From Membranipora membranacea (lineage: Eukaryota > Bryozoa > Gymnolaemata > Cheilostomatida > Membraniporidae), in the NCBI GenBank assembly GCA_914767715.1, contig OU612072.1:14508001-14572000 (forward strand): 64,000 nucleotides of DNA. The letters are read 5' to 3'. Both the position numbers and the translations under genes were made by a program. Below the pieces are notes generated by a model that did no database searches, had not been told where the DNA came from, and saw only the letters and a list, made by a program, of their open reading frames with translations. This document shows positions 31,498 through 44,628 of this stretch, piece after piece. How positions within the stretch are numbered: the stretch's first letter is position 1; every line of letters starts with the position of its first letter.

Positions 31498-32389
31498 AAA
31501 CACCTCGCTCCAGCCAGAACTAGCCTATTTGTGGATCAAATTATTGTTTTGATGAATGCACATAACTGCTTCATCTTCATAAAATAGTTTCCAGAGTATG
31601 AATCATGGTTTTGGGAAAGTATTAATTTAGGAAACTTGAAACTCCAAACAACCTAGGCTATAGCTGTAATTGGACAGCAAAGTTGTTTAACCATTTTGAG
31701 GAAAATTGCACATACCAATTCATCGTCATACAAATGTCTTTAAATAGAAAACTGTTTTCTTATGAAGAAAATAATGTTGTGTAATTTACTCAGTGGTGTT
31801 AATACCTTATAAAGCATATAAGTTTCAAATGTGTTGCACTACCGATCAAATATAATTGAATCTATGTTGATATGTTACTTGATGATTAAACATAGAAAAC
31901 AATTTTCGAGAGTTGATGAGATATTAAGATGTTGTTATGTATCAAGGTGCTAAAGCATATTGGGTTTAACAGCGCCCTAAGAATACCAACAGGCAAATGT
32001 GTTGGTCAGGTAGCTTAGTCTAGATTTGAACAGTTCAAAAATTCAAAAATACCTGTGAGCGTAAGACATATTTCACTCTTGTTTGTTATTCTGTTTTATA
32101 TGTCATGTAATCAAATGTGTCGGCACAGAGACAACACAATGGCTGCATGACAGGGGCTGAATTGCATGGGCTTCTGAACTGACCTTACATGTTTTGCAGA
32201 AATCAATTTAAGGTAGAGACACGGGGGTCATCAAATATCAACTTTCTATACACCATTGGAAAGCTGCCGAGCCACGGATCGCTAATAGCTCATAAAAATG
32301 TGATTGGATGACCTGGCATCATTTTATCAAGGAGATAAGGCCAAAAAGGCTGTTTTTAGCAAAGTGGGCGGCTGAGTTAATTTGATTGC
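31498..32389. other. Non-coding stretch
   Basis: AT-rich DNA without a recognisable gene or repeat, between the LINE relic and the foldback element. Confidence 0.4.
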
Positions 32390-33310
32390 TAGAATTTTCA
32401 AAACAGGTTGTATTTATTCTTAGAGATATAGTTCATCCTTATTTTTGGTTGAAAATAATTTATTATAGACCCAAACAGGCTTTTTACGTCACATCATAAT
32501 GTGTGTGATTTTTTAAATTTGATGAAATAATGTGAAATTTAAAGCATCATTTTTAGATAGATTGAATTGGTAATCACCAATTTTTTTGCTATTTTCCAGT
32601 GAACGGCTGAATTAATGACACACACTCCTATTTTAGCAGTATGAAAAATTTATCAAGATCAGCACAGACCTTCAAATGTAGATACATATAACGTCACTTT
32701 TTCATAACGCCAAACATGTTGTCAAAAGGACCATTACTAAGTCAAAACAAATTTCTTTTGAAAATTCTCACATACGAAGCCGCGTTGATCAATCATTCCA
32801 ACAGAAAATGGCACAGCGTATTAGTTTTCCCGAGTTGTGCACCACAGAATGCGAAAAACAACCAATTTAAGGGGCTTTTTAAGGTGTTATTGGGCATTCT
32901 GGGGTGCGCAATTCGGGGAAAACTGATACCCAGTGCAGTTTTATGTTGGCATTTCTTGTTTGTACTATGCTTAATCAAAGCGGCTTCGTATGTGAGAATT
33001 TTCAAATATAATTTTTCTGGCCTTAGTAATTGTCTTTTTGATAGCATGTTTGGTGTTAATGAAGACTGACACCAATGTATCTACCTTTGACGGTCTGTGC
33101 TGATCTTGATAAATTTGTTATACTGCTGAAAATCGGAGTTTGCGTCATTCAAACAGTCCTTCCATGGAAAATAGCATGAAGTTTTGTTATTACTTATTCA
33201 ATCTATCTCAAATCGTTGCTTAAAGTTTCACATTATTTCATCAAATTTAAAAAGTCACACACATCATGATGTAAAAGGCCACTTTGGGCGCATCATATAA
33301 AGATTTTGCA
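32390..33310. mobile_element. 0.9 kb foldback element (near-palindrome)
   Basis: The two halves are reverse complements at about 80-85 percent identity, with the centre near 32880. Matching words include AAAATTCTCACATACGAAGC (32760) against its complement at 32980-33001, and the outer AATTTGATGAAATAATGTGA against TCACATTATTTCATCAAATT. Both strands therefore carry look-alike open frames at 32716-33069 and 32793-33047, which are artefacts of the palindrome. Part of an arm recurs at 40612-40700. No transposase; a foldback or MITE-type element. Confidence 0.88.
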
Positions 33311-33535
33311 AAATTGATTTTTTAGATTTAAATTGTTGTATATTTTGGAGTTGGCCCTCCTTGATTCACAGCCCCCCCCCCCTTCTGATATGTGTGTCTG
33401 TAATGGAGCACAGTCCATGTAGACTAATGTCTAAAAACCTACTTTGGTATGTGGTCCTGATTGGCTAACCAACTACATACATATTGAGGTGCAAAGGTCA
33501 TTACCTTCCTTTCAATGCTTTACCTCTGACGATTG
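33300..33535 (+). repeat. Direct repeat, copy 1 (partner at 39895)
   Basis: Block order ATTTTGCAAAATTGATTTTT, GTATATTTTGGAGTTGGCCC, poly-C, GTCTGTAATGGAGCACAGTC and TTGAGGTGCAAAGGTCATTA is repeated in the same orientation at 39895-40130 with very few differences. Confidence 0.85.
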
Positions 33536-33614
33536 AGGCACGATATGAACATTTACAAAGGAACACCACAAAGCTAAGTTAAATATCATGTATTGCTACT
33601 TTTTACAACCATGT

Positions 33615-34265
33615 TTAAGTGATCCTCCCAACAAAGTTTAGATTATTTGGAAGAATTGTCCAATTGTTGCATACATTGGCCTGCTATGAACTTGGATGTT
33701 TGTAGCTGAGCTTTCAAGCGATACCTATATAGCTTGCTAAATTGAGTTGAAAGGCTTTTAGTTTGAAGATAGAACTACCTAAGCTTGTTAAACAACTTGT
33801 TTAAGCTATGAAATTGGCTCAAAGATCCCTGTAGCATAAGTGCTTTCTATCCTCTGTACAAGCAAACCTAGTGTGATAGCATGCAGACCAAATGAACTAT
33901 GGAATGGCACATTCCCCCCTTTTTCCGCTGGTTACAAAATATCTAGGGGCCAGCACATAAATTCTCGATAGCATAAGCATAAGTGCTCTTTATTCTCTTT
34001 ACAAGCAAACATAGTGTTATCGCATGCAGAGTTCTATAGTTTTACTGTATAGGTGATCTTCCAAACAAAGTTTAGATCATTTGTCCAATTGTTGCATTCA
34101 TTGGCCCGCCTTTAATTTGGATTTTGGTTGCTAAGCTGTTAAGCGAGACCTGTGTAGCTTGCTAAACACTAAAATAAATTGAGTTGGAAGGCTTTCGGTT
34201 TAAAGGTATACAATTACCTAAGCCTAACAAAACAGCTCATGAAAGCTATGAAGCTGGCGCAAAGA
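33615..34265 (+). repeat. Tandem duplication, about 430-base period
   Basis: Blocks at 33619-33830 return at 34049-34265: AACAAAGTTTAGAT, TTGTCCAATTGTTGCAT, TAGCTTGCTAAA and GAGTTGRAAGGCTTT. Divergence is about 20-25 percent by eye. No coding content. Confidence 0.75.
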
Positions 34266-35896
34266 GCCATACTTTAAAAACAAAAAAATTTGATAGGATG
34301 TGAAAAAAGCTGGCCAATTTGAAGTTAAGTCACCACCATTGCAAACAATTGGATGTATAATAGAGGAGAATCTGTGGAGCAGGTGTCATTTACAAATTTT
34401 AGCATCAGCAAGCCGCTGGAGTTTTGATCAAAGCTGATAAGTTTGCCGAGTTGGAAAAAAAGTGTGTCAGGTTCGAAAGCTTGCTAGGTACAATGGCTTG
34501 CCAAGTACGATAGCCTTCCCGGTGCAAAGTTGGTGCGAAAGTTTGCCATATCCTACACAAATGAATGTGTACCATGCAATTGCCACTAACCATGTACGTT
34601 TAAAAGATTTTGTAGCAATTTTTTATCGTTATTGGCCAGCTCTCATAGGTGGCTGACTTTGACTTCTTTTTATAGCAACATTTTCCAATGTTTATAGAAT
34701 TTAAGGCTTATTGCGTGATGTTTGGATTCCTTGCAGAAGTACATCATTAAGATGGTACATTAACAATTTACATTAAGGTGGTCATTAACAATGGTACACA
34801 AAATAAATTTTTGCATGGAACGGCGTCAGAGAAACTGATTTGGGCACAAATGGCAGTGATAGTGAACAATTTTCGCCGTTGATGCAAACTGTGGCATTTA
34901 GCCTAAGTTCTTCAAGCGGAAGTATATATTTGCTTTACCAAGATGGGTCATCATCACAAAACCAGTCCAAAGGCTGAAAAACCAGATAAATGTTTTGAGT
35001 CAGGTTGATTGCTGATAGCATTGGACCCCAGATCCAAAATTTTTGCTGATTGCATTGAGTGTCGAAATGTAGTGTCGAAATGTAATGAAAGACCCAATTG
35101 CAGGATGCTTTTCATCACATGTACTGCAAACATCTTAATTTTTACCTGTCAAGTCTTTGAATTCTACTCCATATGTTAGTATATTGTTTTAGACTTTGAC
35201 AGCCGGTGATTTGAATAATTGCTTTTTTTAGATCAGTACAGATTCCAGGTAAAGTGCCTATGAGCATAAAATATCGGGTCCTTTCCTGGTATCAGCATGG
35301 AATTTTTAATAACGTTTACTTTGTGTTTTATGTAATGCAATATGATATTTATTGTGAATGAATTTTGTGTTTGATTAATCGGACTGTAATTTGGAGTTGT
35401 TCACTCCTTGTCTGAAATCCCAAATAATAAAATATCCTCCAATTTTCTGTTTTAGAATCCGCGATATGTATGGTTCAAGTAGTGCAAATGCAATGGTAGC
35501 AGATCTGGACTTATAATTGCTGACAATTCGGTTATTAAAGAGAGACTTCAAAAACACAACTGAACTGTTGATCAACTATACCTCAGCGGTAAGTAGAGCT
35601 ACTATCGTACAATGTGCGCTAGCCTCAACTACTGAGCACTGGTTTAGTTTTGAGTTTGGTGCAATTCTCGGTGGTATTGCTCAAGGATTTATTTTAAACA
35701 ATAATAACAAAATATAAATATGGTTCTATTCGTCAGGCAATAAATCAATCAATAATTTTACAATAATATCTTGGCATTTATCATTTAGTCATAAAAATAC
35801 ATAAACATTCAAAATCTTTATAATAAGATCTTACCCTTGGTGCAGATGACCTCGAATTCAGTGTGATATTCAGTGTGATATCTCTGTGTATTTAAA
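34266..35896. other. Non-coding stretch with one shared repeat box
   Basis: No gene supported. TGTAATTTGGAGTTGTTCAC at about 35386-35405 matches boxes near 25960 and 50385. The stretch leads into the minisatellite at 35897. Confidence 0.4.
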
Positions 35897-36245
35897 CTAT
35901 GTTAGACTGGGTTCCTCGCTGTGAGTCGCGGTATTTGTATCTCTCTATATCTAAGCTATGTTAGACTGGGTTCCTCGCTGTGAATCGCGGTATTTGTATC
36001 TCTATATATCTAAGCTATGTTAGACTGGGTTCCTCGCTGTGAATCGCGGTATTTGTATCTCTATGTATCTAAGCTATGTTAGACTGGGTTCCTCGCTGTG
36101 AATCGCGGTATTTGTATCTCTTATATCTAAGCTATGTTAGACTGGGTTCCTCGCTGTGAATCGCGGTATATGTATCTCTTATATCTAAGCTATGTTAGAC
36201 TGGGTTCCTCGCTGTGAATCGCGGTATTTGTATCTCTGTGTATCT
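35897..36245 (+). repeat. Minisatellite, six copies of a 58-59-base unit
   Basis: Unit starts CTATGTTAGACTGGGTTCCT at 35897, 35956, 36015, 36074, 36132 and 36190 and contains CGCTGTGAATCGCGGTAT. Copies are almost identical; the first has GAGTCGCGG. It is a true head-to-tail repeat with no variable spacers, so not a CRISPR array. Confidence 0.93.
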
Positions 36246-36319
36246 TGCCAAAAGCTCTGTTGGCTGAATGTGTCTAAAAGTTTTTAGACAATTTTCCTCT
36301 CTGTAGATGTGCCTCCTTG

Positions 36320-36990
36320 GGTTGACTGAATCAGATAATTCTCTGATTAAATCTGTAATGCTGTACGTCGTGAACCCGCTCTCTGGTGCTGACTGAATCA
36401 GATAATTCTCTGATTATATGTATATTCTTATATGTCGTGAACCCGCCTCCTGGCGCTGACTGACTTTTACAAGTGTCCATCAGGCTTTTATAGTGCTGGT
36501 TTGCTGTCCTGTTATTGTGCCATGTTTGCATTTACAGGCGTAAATGTGTTAACCTTGTTATTGGTTTTAGCCTCAATTTCGTCATTACACTCTTTTGATT
36601 TGCGTGTTTTGTCAGTTTTAATTATCTAGCTGTCAAAACATGGTTAGTCTGTCCTTTGCTTGACCTTCCCTCACTTTTGTTTCGGTTATTTTAGATAATT
36701 TATGGTGTCAAGTGCACCTGTTTATCCATGGTGTAATCTGTTGGTTTTCCTGATTTTGCAATCTTTCCAGGGTTGTTTTGAAGATCTTTTGTGACTTCTA
36801 TTGCTCGTTATTTTCAAATAGCTTCTGGTGTCAACTGCACTTGTTTTCTATGGTGCAATATATTGGTTTTCTAATTTCGCAATCTTTCCAGGGTTGATTC
36901 ACTGCCCAAAGATCTCGTGACTCTGCGGTTATTTTGAGGATGTTTTGTGACTTCTATTGTTTTCCCGTTGTGTGATCCTCCACAGATTGT
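36320..36990 (+). repeat. T-rich region with two further tandem duplications
   Basis: CTGAATCAGATAATTCTCTG...GTCGTGAACCCGC is repeated at about 36325 and 36393. A longer unit with GCAATCTTTCCAGGGTTG is repeated at about 36690 and 36840. A mirrored arrangement (60-base minisatellite, then T-rich duplication) occurs at 51181-52380. Confidence 0.75.
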
Positions 36991-39540
36991 TTCACGTGCC
37001 CAGATTTCTCATGGCCCTGTGATTATGTTTTGTTATATTTCAATCCGTCCTCAGTGTATTATTCCCTCTATTTACTACAATAATACTATTTTCCATCACC
37101 ATATCACCATATAGCCTGTGTCTAGATAATTTCAATAATGATTACCTATGATGATTAAGCCTTAACCTAAACTACCCGTCACCATGCACTGAATGCCGAA
37201 GTATGTATCCATTGGGTCTTAGTTTAAGCTATTAGTAATAATTGAATTTAAACTAACTTTGCTTTGTTTTACAGATTATGTGGGTTAATGGTGATCTCCT
37301 GCCTTCACAGTACAGTGTGCAAGCTCAATTCTCTAAAGAATACTCTACCACACTATCGCCCTGATTCTATTTCATATCTATAACTCTAAAGTCCTTGGTT
37401 CTCCTATCATCAATTCGAAGTCAGCGAACAAGCAGCAAGCTCTCACAACAAGCAGGTCAAGCCTATAATAATCACGCCGAAACAGGTCACCATAGCTATT
37501 CAAATTGACAACATGTGGATGACAATGGAACTTATGAGAAAAAAAATATAATCAGAAACCAGTGCAATTTGTGTTATAATGTCTGGTGACCTAGAGTTCA
37601 CCCTTAGTCTTAGCTTTTGACTTTTGCAAGCTCATTGTTTTTCTCCGCTTTTTTGAAACCAATCACCGATAATAGGTGCAAAGGTAATTAGTGTTGACAA
37701 GTGTCATATTTTTATGGGAGTTCTAATCCAGCTTATGAGTGGTTACCAATTTTTATGGTTTCGGCCCAGGGTCTGGTACAGAAATGTATTTGTTGAATAT
37801 TAACTAGTTATTTATTGGTCTGAGTCTTTATATGATATGTTATTGACCTTTAGTTTTTTACTGTCGCACTTATTAATAATAAATCATTTGAGAATAAGGA
37901 TACTTCAATACCATGTTGTGTAAGTGATCGTTGCACATTCGGAAGAAAATATGGCTGCTCTTATACCCTAAGGTAATTATAAAAAATGATGTTCTTTATG
38001 ATGATTACATAAGAAAATGTCATCTGACACTGGTAACGTGATTTTAATGAAGGATGTACTAAAGAAGAAGCAAAAAAAAGCCTTTACAAATGATGTTAAA
38101 ATTTGTATTGCGTAAGGCACACAAACAGGGAACTGATTGAGGAGAAAGGTGAAAGGCCAGAATCGCTGGCATCTTTATACAGACAGAGGAGTGAGCTCGT
38201 GATGTTCTCACTGCAAACCAACATAGCAATGTGGATAGTAATTCGATAAGATAATTTTGCAAATTGTTCTTAAGTGTGTATACGCTTTGGAAATCTGATT
38301 TCCTTTCATTATATGCGATTGAAAAGCTGGGCATAAGATTTCATGCACAGACTACGGTTTTTCACTTTTCCCATTTTACCAGGGAGCACAACTACAGACT
38401 TGAACTCCTTGCTTAAATTTTGTCCTGGAAAACAACTGTATTGTACACATTTTACTGCCTTTCCTGTTTATTTGATAGAAGCGCAGAGATATCTTTGCAA
38501 TAAGATGGACTATAGTTGATTTGTTATTTCATTCCACTGATTGACCAGAACAAAAAGCATCGGATATTCTTCCTGGAACTGCACATGACAATCAGCACTC
38601 ACAAATAAAGCTAAGTACTGTTCAACGGCTCCCATCACTGACATACTGGATGGTACAATTGAAATATAAATTTACATCAACCTCTAGTCATTTATGCTTT
38701 GAAATGATTTTGATCTCCTTGTGAGATCATAAGTTTTGAGATTACGTACACGATCATGTTATTTGACAAGCAAATTTTCCACATTGCCGTTTTCACAGTG
38801 ATGAAATTATAAAGTTAAACACATGCACACAGTCCTTGTCTCAATTTGAGGGGATACGAGGAGTCAATTGTGCCATTGAATAAGAAGACAAAAAATTTAT
38901 ATCTGCTCTTCACCCAACAAACCCACTTGGGATGTGTTTTGTACACCATGATACTGAGCCATGTTCCTCTCGCTAGATGGGGCAATTGCCACCTATTGGT
39001 ACTGCACTGCAAACCAGAGTGCCTGTATTTTGATGTCAAATTGGACAATTTATAAAAATCGACTATTGTGTCTAAGTTGAAATTTACATGAAAGATCAAG
39101 ACATTTCATCGAAGCAGCATGCACTTTAGCTTTCAAACAGAAGCGGCTGACTATGGCATCATGTCTATGGTGCCTATCGATGATTCAACAGACAAGGTTG
39201 TTCATCTAACAGAATATCTGTTCGAAAATTTTGAAACTTTCACCACTTCAAATTGGCTGGTCCGGTTTTCTTAGTCAGTAAACTTTGGCCCAAAAAGACC
39301 ATTTAAGCCAAAGGATTTCCACTCTAGGAAGTTGGTTACTTTCCAGTACGACATTGGTTTTGACTGGCACAATTTGTTGGTGACAAAAGATGATATAACG
39401 TTGAAAACTAACGGAAATTTGTCAAGACCACTGTGACATTGTGCAAAGTTATGGGGGAAAATCGAAGGAAATTTCTTCGTTACCACTAAAAATTGCCTGA
39501 GATTTTATGGCCGGATTTTCCCCTATTTAAGTCTCTTGTG
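36991..39540. other. Long non-coding stretch
   Basis: No gene with domain or splice support. Short open frames here lack coding composition. It ends at the start of the repeat pair at 39541. Confidence 0.4.
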
Positions 39541-39890
39541 ACACCATTTGGGATTCAGATTCATTTAAATGATTTAGAGACTACTACTTATCCTGTTTGA
39601 AGGCTGATCATCCCCACGATCTAGAGATCAACAGTTGCGTTTGGAGACCAATCTTGAATCCAGTGACTAACAATCGCTAAGATTTAATTTGTCACAGCTG
39701 GGGTGAATCGCTATTCACCAAAATGTCGGCATCCTATTCTTCGCCAAAATACCTTACTCAGAATTATTTTTATTCAAGAATGATGACCATTTACTGGAAT
39801 GATTTGATGTGTTGTACAAATAAATACCTGAATCAAATGATGAAGTTGCAGCCCGTTGATTGATTAGGCAGCAATAATTGACATGAGAAA
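39541..39890 (+). repeat. 350-base direct repeat, copy 1
   Basis: TTATCCTGTTTGAAGGCTGA through GTTGATTGATTAGGCAGCAA is repeated almost unchanged at 40259-40600. The gap between copies holds the 39895-40130 repeat. Confidence 0.88.
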
Positions 39891-39894
39891 AAAT

Positions 39895-40130
39895 TAACAT
39901 TTTGCAAAATGGATTTTTTAGGTTTAAATTGTTGTATATTTTGGAGTTGGCCCTCTTGATTCACAGGCCCCCCTCCTGATATGCGTGTCTGTAATGGAGC
40001 ACAGTCCATGTAGACTAATGTCTAAAAACCTACTTTGAAGTCTGGTATGTGGTCCTGATTGGCTAACCAACATACATATTGAGGTGCAAAGGTCATTACC
40101 TTCCTTTCAATGCTTTACCTCTGACCAAGT
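39895..40130 (+). repeat. Direct repeat, copy 2 (partner at 33300)
   Basis: Same block series as 33300-33535, including GGAGTTGGCCCTC, the short poly-C, GGAGCACAGTCCATGTAGAC and TTGAGGTGCAAAGGTCATTA. The high identity over 6.6 kb distance points to recent transposition or duplication. Confidence 0.85.
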
Positions 40131-40258
40131 GACAGTGGAGCTCAGAATATTGAAAAACCCTCCAGCCTCCCCATTTACCACCCTACATGTCTGTACTCAC
40201 ATTTTGATTTGTATAGTTGTAGATAGAGTGGAAAGAGTGTCATTGGGACACCATGTGG

Positions 40259-40600
40259 AGTGAAAGACCCTTATTGAACGATTTGGAGACCAACGCTTAT
40301 CCTGTTTGAAGGCTGATCATCCCCACAATCTAGAGATCAACAGTTGCGTTTGGAGACCAATCTTGAAGCCAGTGACTAACAATCACTAAGATTTAATTTG
40401 TCACAGCTGGGGTGAATCGGTATTCGCCAAAATGTCGGCGTCCTATTCTTCGCCAAAATACCTTACTCAGAATTATTTTTATTCAAGAATGATGACCTTT
40501 TACTGGAATGTTTTGATGTGTTGTACAAATAAATACCTGAATCAAATGATGAAGTTGCAGCCCGTTGATTGATTAGGCAGCAATAATTGACATGATAAAA
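40259..40600 (+). repeat. 350-base direct repeat, copy 2
   Basis: Near-identical to 39541-39890 (for example CTAGAGATCAACAGTTGCGT and GAATCRSTATTC...TCGGC). It is followed at 40612-40700 by a reverse-complement piece of the arm of the 32390 foldback element. Confidence 0.88.
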
Positions 40601-41227
40601 AATACTATTTTCTACCAAAAATTAGAATGAACTATGTCTCTAAGAATAAATATAGCCTGTTTTGAATTTTCTAGTAATCAAATTAGCTCAGCTGTCTACT
40701 TACAAATACATATATTGTCAGGATAGCTTAGTTACCTCAGCCCCAGAAGTTGGTCATTTTAGCTCATAAAGTTAAATATTTTGCCTTGACTGTCATGATG
40801 CATTGTCCTGTCATGATTTGTCTCATTAAAAGATAACTTTCGGGTATTTGTCTGGCTATAAAATTCCATATGGTGCAATATATTTTCATAGGGAGAACTT
40901 CACATGGTTTGGACACAATCATAATAATGCGCATAGTATTTTAAAAGCTCTTTCAAAGTGTTCTACAGGTATTTAGCACTGTATCGAGTCTGCATTTCAT
41001 ACAACATTGTTTTTTCACAACCAGTCTTATTACATAACGATGATTAATGCTCAATCACTGAATTAGATTCTTCTCATGGAATGGAAATAGCATCATATCA
41101 TCATACAGTTAGAACAGTCAACATAGGGACTTATCTGACGTTGATCTGATTGGCTGTCCCTACTAGCATGAATTACGTAGCCTGAGAAATTGTCTTGTTT
41201 ACAAATCTGCACACAATATTAAAATGC

Positions 41228-41605
41228 CTTCAACGTCATTCTGCGCATGCTCAGCTCTGGGCATGAGCTGATCTCTGCAAAATTGAGCCTCGGAATTCCG
41301 AAGCCATCTGATTGGCTACCTGCTCTGGTGGTATGCTCTTCAATGCGTGCGGAATCGATATTGATAGTTATTCTCTCTTGTCACTATTAGCTGATTTTGA
41401 TTGGCAGTTCATGCAGGGGCTATCCCATTCTCCCTGACCAAATTTTCTCTCAGGACCTAGACTAAACTCATTGTTCTTGCACATGCGCAATTTAAAGTCA
41501 CGCATGATTTATACTTAGCCTTACAACATCTACTTTGTGGTAACTATAGCCTAGTTTATCAGTGATCTACATGCCCAGTCAGATCACGAGAGTCAGTATG
41601 CTTCA
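41228..41605 (-). mobile_element. About 380-bp dispersed element (copy B, inverted)
   Basis: Reverse complement of copy A at 19350-19740. Shared words on the minus strand include CTCATGCCCAGAGCTGAGCA and TGATCTGACTGGGCATGTAG. The two copies lie 21.5 kb apart in opposite orientation. Confidence 0.78.
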
Positions 41606-42184
41606 ACGTCAATGATTTGGGCTTTCCTAGAATGCTACAAAGGACTTGCTTTTTTGACGTGCCCATTGTTTGGTAAAAGAAAGCTAATGATGCTATTCTA
41701 GATATGGAATTCAATGTGCTCAATGCATTTTTGTTGATTTATGCTGGGCATTGAGAGTTCCAGTGGAAGATGAGTAAAAACCTATAAACGATACTGCTAC
41801 ACTTAGTCATGGTTAATGCACATTTTTCTGTATGCTTTTCCTGCTCGAGCAGTCCAGTGGAAAATAAGTAAAAACCCTACGCTCCACATTCATCCATGCG
41901 TGGTGATGAGCTCATGGTATCAAGAATCATCCAACGATTTATTAGAGGTTGACGGATACATGATCGCTTGCTTTATTTGCATTAGTCACGTATTGAATCA
42001 AGAATGTATCATGATGAGGGGCTTTCCAAAAAACTCTACCAAACCAAACGGAGAGCAATGGAACTATAGAATCAAAATTTGAATGGAATAAGAAGTGTAT
42101 CGATTTCATTTGTGATTCAAAACTGGAAGAGACAACACTTACTATTCTGTGTCTTTGCTGCCATTAAAGATAAGCTTATTTAAT

Positions 42185-42661
42185 ATGTCAGACATAGTAG
42201 ATGCTTTGGTAACAACAGTAATACTGCCTTTCAAGATAGGAAAAACAATATATCATCTCCGCAAAGTTGGAAAGAGGAGAAAGAGTAAGAAGAAGCAGCC
42301 AAAGGAGAGACGATCATGTACAACCAGAAAAGATTCTTCCTTCCCATACCAGGACTCTGATTCGAGGAGAGCAAGAAAAACGCAAAGTGACAATAAATCA
42401 ATAAACAACCAAGGGTCCAACTCGAAAATGAATGACCTAAACAGCCGCAGATGTACGCTTGGAATGGTTGTGCTTGTTGAATCCCCTTCCTTCTACACTG
42501 TTGAGCCAACAGCGCCAGAAGAGGCGGACACAACGTATGATAGTTACACTCAGTATAACATTTCTCCCGATTACCTCAAAAAAAGAGAAATGCCTGAAAC
42601 AACAAACTATTTCATTTTTGTAAAGGTACCGCCAGAATTCATCAACCAAACATTCAAATGA
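42185..42661 (+). CDS. Hypothetical basic protein, 158 residues
   Basis: ATG at 42185 to TGA at 42659-42661. Starts MSDIVDALVTTVILPFKIGK with a short hydrophobic run, then the basic block KVGKRRKSKKKQPKERRS (nuclear-localisation-like), a Ser/Asn-rich middle and a Tyr-rich C-terminus. It is longer than chance frames in this AT-rich DNA and has mixed coding-like composition. No known domain. It could be a terminal exon of a larger gene; upstream splice sites were not settled. Confidence 0.35.
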   Translation: MSDIVDALVTTVILPFKIGKTIYHLRKVGKRRKSKKKQPKERRSCTTRKDSSFPYQDSDSRRARKTQSDNKSINNQGSNSKMNDLNSRRCTLGMVVLVESPSFYTVEPTAPEEADTTYDSYTQYNISPDYLKKREMPETTNYFIFVKVPPEFINQTFK

Positions 42662-44352
42662 GGGAAAAGGAAGATGAGCTTTCCAACAGGTAAATAACCA
42701 TAAGTTTAGCATCAGATTCATGAGGGGTATTTTGCTTGAACATCTCACTAAATAGTTACAAGTCGCATATAATGATGATTAACAAGACAATGATATTCTG
42801 GTAACTTCATATTTATAAAATTATTACAGCAGTAAAAATTGCGCAATACGAATTTAAAATGATTAAAAACACAGCGTAGAATATTTCTGATCAACTTCTG
42901 ATTGTCACGAATTAAACAATAGGTGTGGCAGTCTCAGGAAAACAGGGATAAGTAGGAAACCAAAAGAATTGAGATTCTTCCTCAATCTTGTACAGAATTT
43001 TGTGAGCTTTCTTACAAAGTATAATTTGAATTCCTTGCTCAAATTGATTTGAAATTAGAGCCAAAAGGTGTAGGGCAGGGCCCTTCGGCGAAATGTACCA
43101 TATAGTCTATCTGAGAAAACGAGTTTCAAATTTTTCAATTTATCAGTCAAAATATCATACAGTCACTCCATCTAGCAAATAAAAATATGGCTTATGTTAA
43201 TTTTTTTAACCAATCTGACTGCAGATTGTGGAAGATCACATCTTATTGGTTCTAGTAGATGGTTTCCTAGAAATTAGGAAACTGAAATAAAAAATAAGTT
43301 TTCTAACTTTAACCTCTCATATAACCAATTGGATAATCCCTACTTATCCCTGCTTTCTGAGACGGCAACACATATCAGTGTTTAGATGTGTTTAGGTGTT
43401 CTGTTTAATACCGACAGTTGGTTCGTTTGATGGAATTTGCTGTGTAAGTTTGCCTAACTGCTCAACAGAACTAAGGTTCTCTAACTGACACTTAAAGTAT
43501 TGCTTTCTATTTACAGATAACAATGTGAAAGGCAGACTTTGTATAGTTGCTCATTTGAGATTTCAAGGACGCCCTTAAAGCCGAGTTACAGCGGATCAAA
43601 CAAAGTTGAAGTTTTCTCCTCAGGTCTAGCGGTTCTGATGTCTTTTTTCCATCATGTGTTATCAGGTTAAATTAAATTAATATAAAGCCGATTTCACACA
43701 CTGCTGTTAATTGTACTGCAAAATTCCAAATTGCTAAACAAGGGGGAAAAATGCGTAGTAACCTATATATTTCAAATTTCCAGCATAAAATTGTCGCCAT
43801 TTCGACAGTTTATCATGAAGCAATGTTAGTGAATTATTAAACTTTATATTATGAGTTACCTTTATTATCTGTTCTCACCAATAAAACAATGGTTGAACAC
43901 ATGAAGCACAAAAAACTGCTACAAATTTTAATTTGGTGATATTATGACACTTTTTGGGACCTTGTATACAATGTTGCCGTCAAAGCAAAAAAAACATGAT
44001 AAAGGCATGTCGACGGACATGTGGTTTGGTAATCATTGCATGGCAGACAACAAACGCTAAACATAAGCTTTCTCTAATTTAAGGAAAATCATGATCATGG
44101 TTGCTTTCCTTGAGGTAGTGAGGTATGGTAATGAGGTAGGCCAAGACATTGTGCTAGCAGCACATGCAACCTTAGATCCTATTATCATGCAGATTTTGGC
44201 TAGTAATAATCCAATATATGGTTTCATTTGACAACCGATATTTATTTTTAATGCCTATTGGTACATAGGTAATAAATCACAGCAAATCTCCAGTAAATTA
44301 TTCATCGACAAAGAAGGCTATTCATCACAACATTAAAAAAAATACTCACCCA
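42662..44352. other. Non-coding stretch
   Basis: AT-rich, no gene or strong repeat recognised. Confidence 0.4.
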
Positions 44353-44628
44353 TTGGGAATACTTGGAAATAAGTTAGTTTCCATTTGTAACGGAAATTCC
44401 ATTATGTCTGGGTATTTGGAAAGTACAAAGAGAAGTTCCACATATGTAGAAAACTACCAAATTGCATTCCCTACTAGAGTAAGAAAGCTAGTTTCTATTT
44501 GTTATGTAAAAACCATTAAATCCCGGTATTTGAAGAATACGAAGAGAAGTTCCACAGATATGAAACATTCCCACATTGCATTTCCCACATTACATTCCCA
44601 ACTAGAGAAAGAGCAATCAAATGGTTAG
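44353..44628 (+). repeat. Tandem duplication of a roughly 125-base unit
   Basis: The open frame here reads through two diverged copies of one unit: KLVSICNGNSIMSGYLESTK and KLVSICYVKTIKSRYLKNTK, each followed by RSST. The repeated DNA, rather than selection, probably keeps the frame open; I do not call a gene. Confidence 0.6.

Noticed and set aside
32716-33069. Plus- and minus-strand reading frames of similar sequence
   Set aside because: Both come from the two arms of the 0.9 kb palindrome; the similarity is the inverted repeat itself.
35897-36245. CRISPR-like array
   Set aside because: Copies are contiguous with no unique spacers, and the genome is an animal's; it is a minisatellite.
41816-42082. 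88-codon plus-strand reading frame upstream of 42185
   Set aside because: No domain; part of it repeats the preceding 95 bases (CAGTGGAA...AGTAAAAAC), suggesting local duplication rather than a gene.
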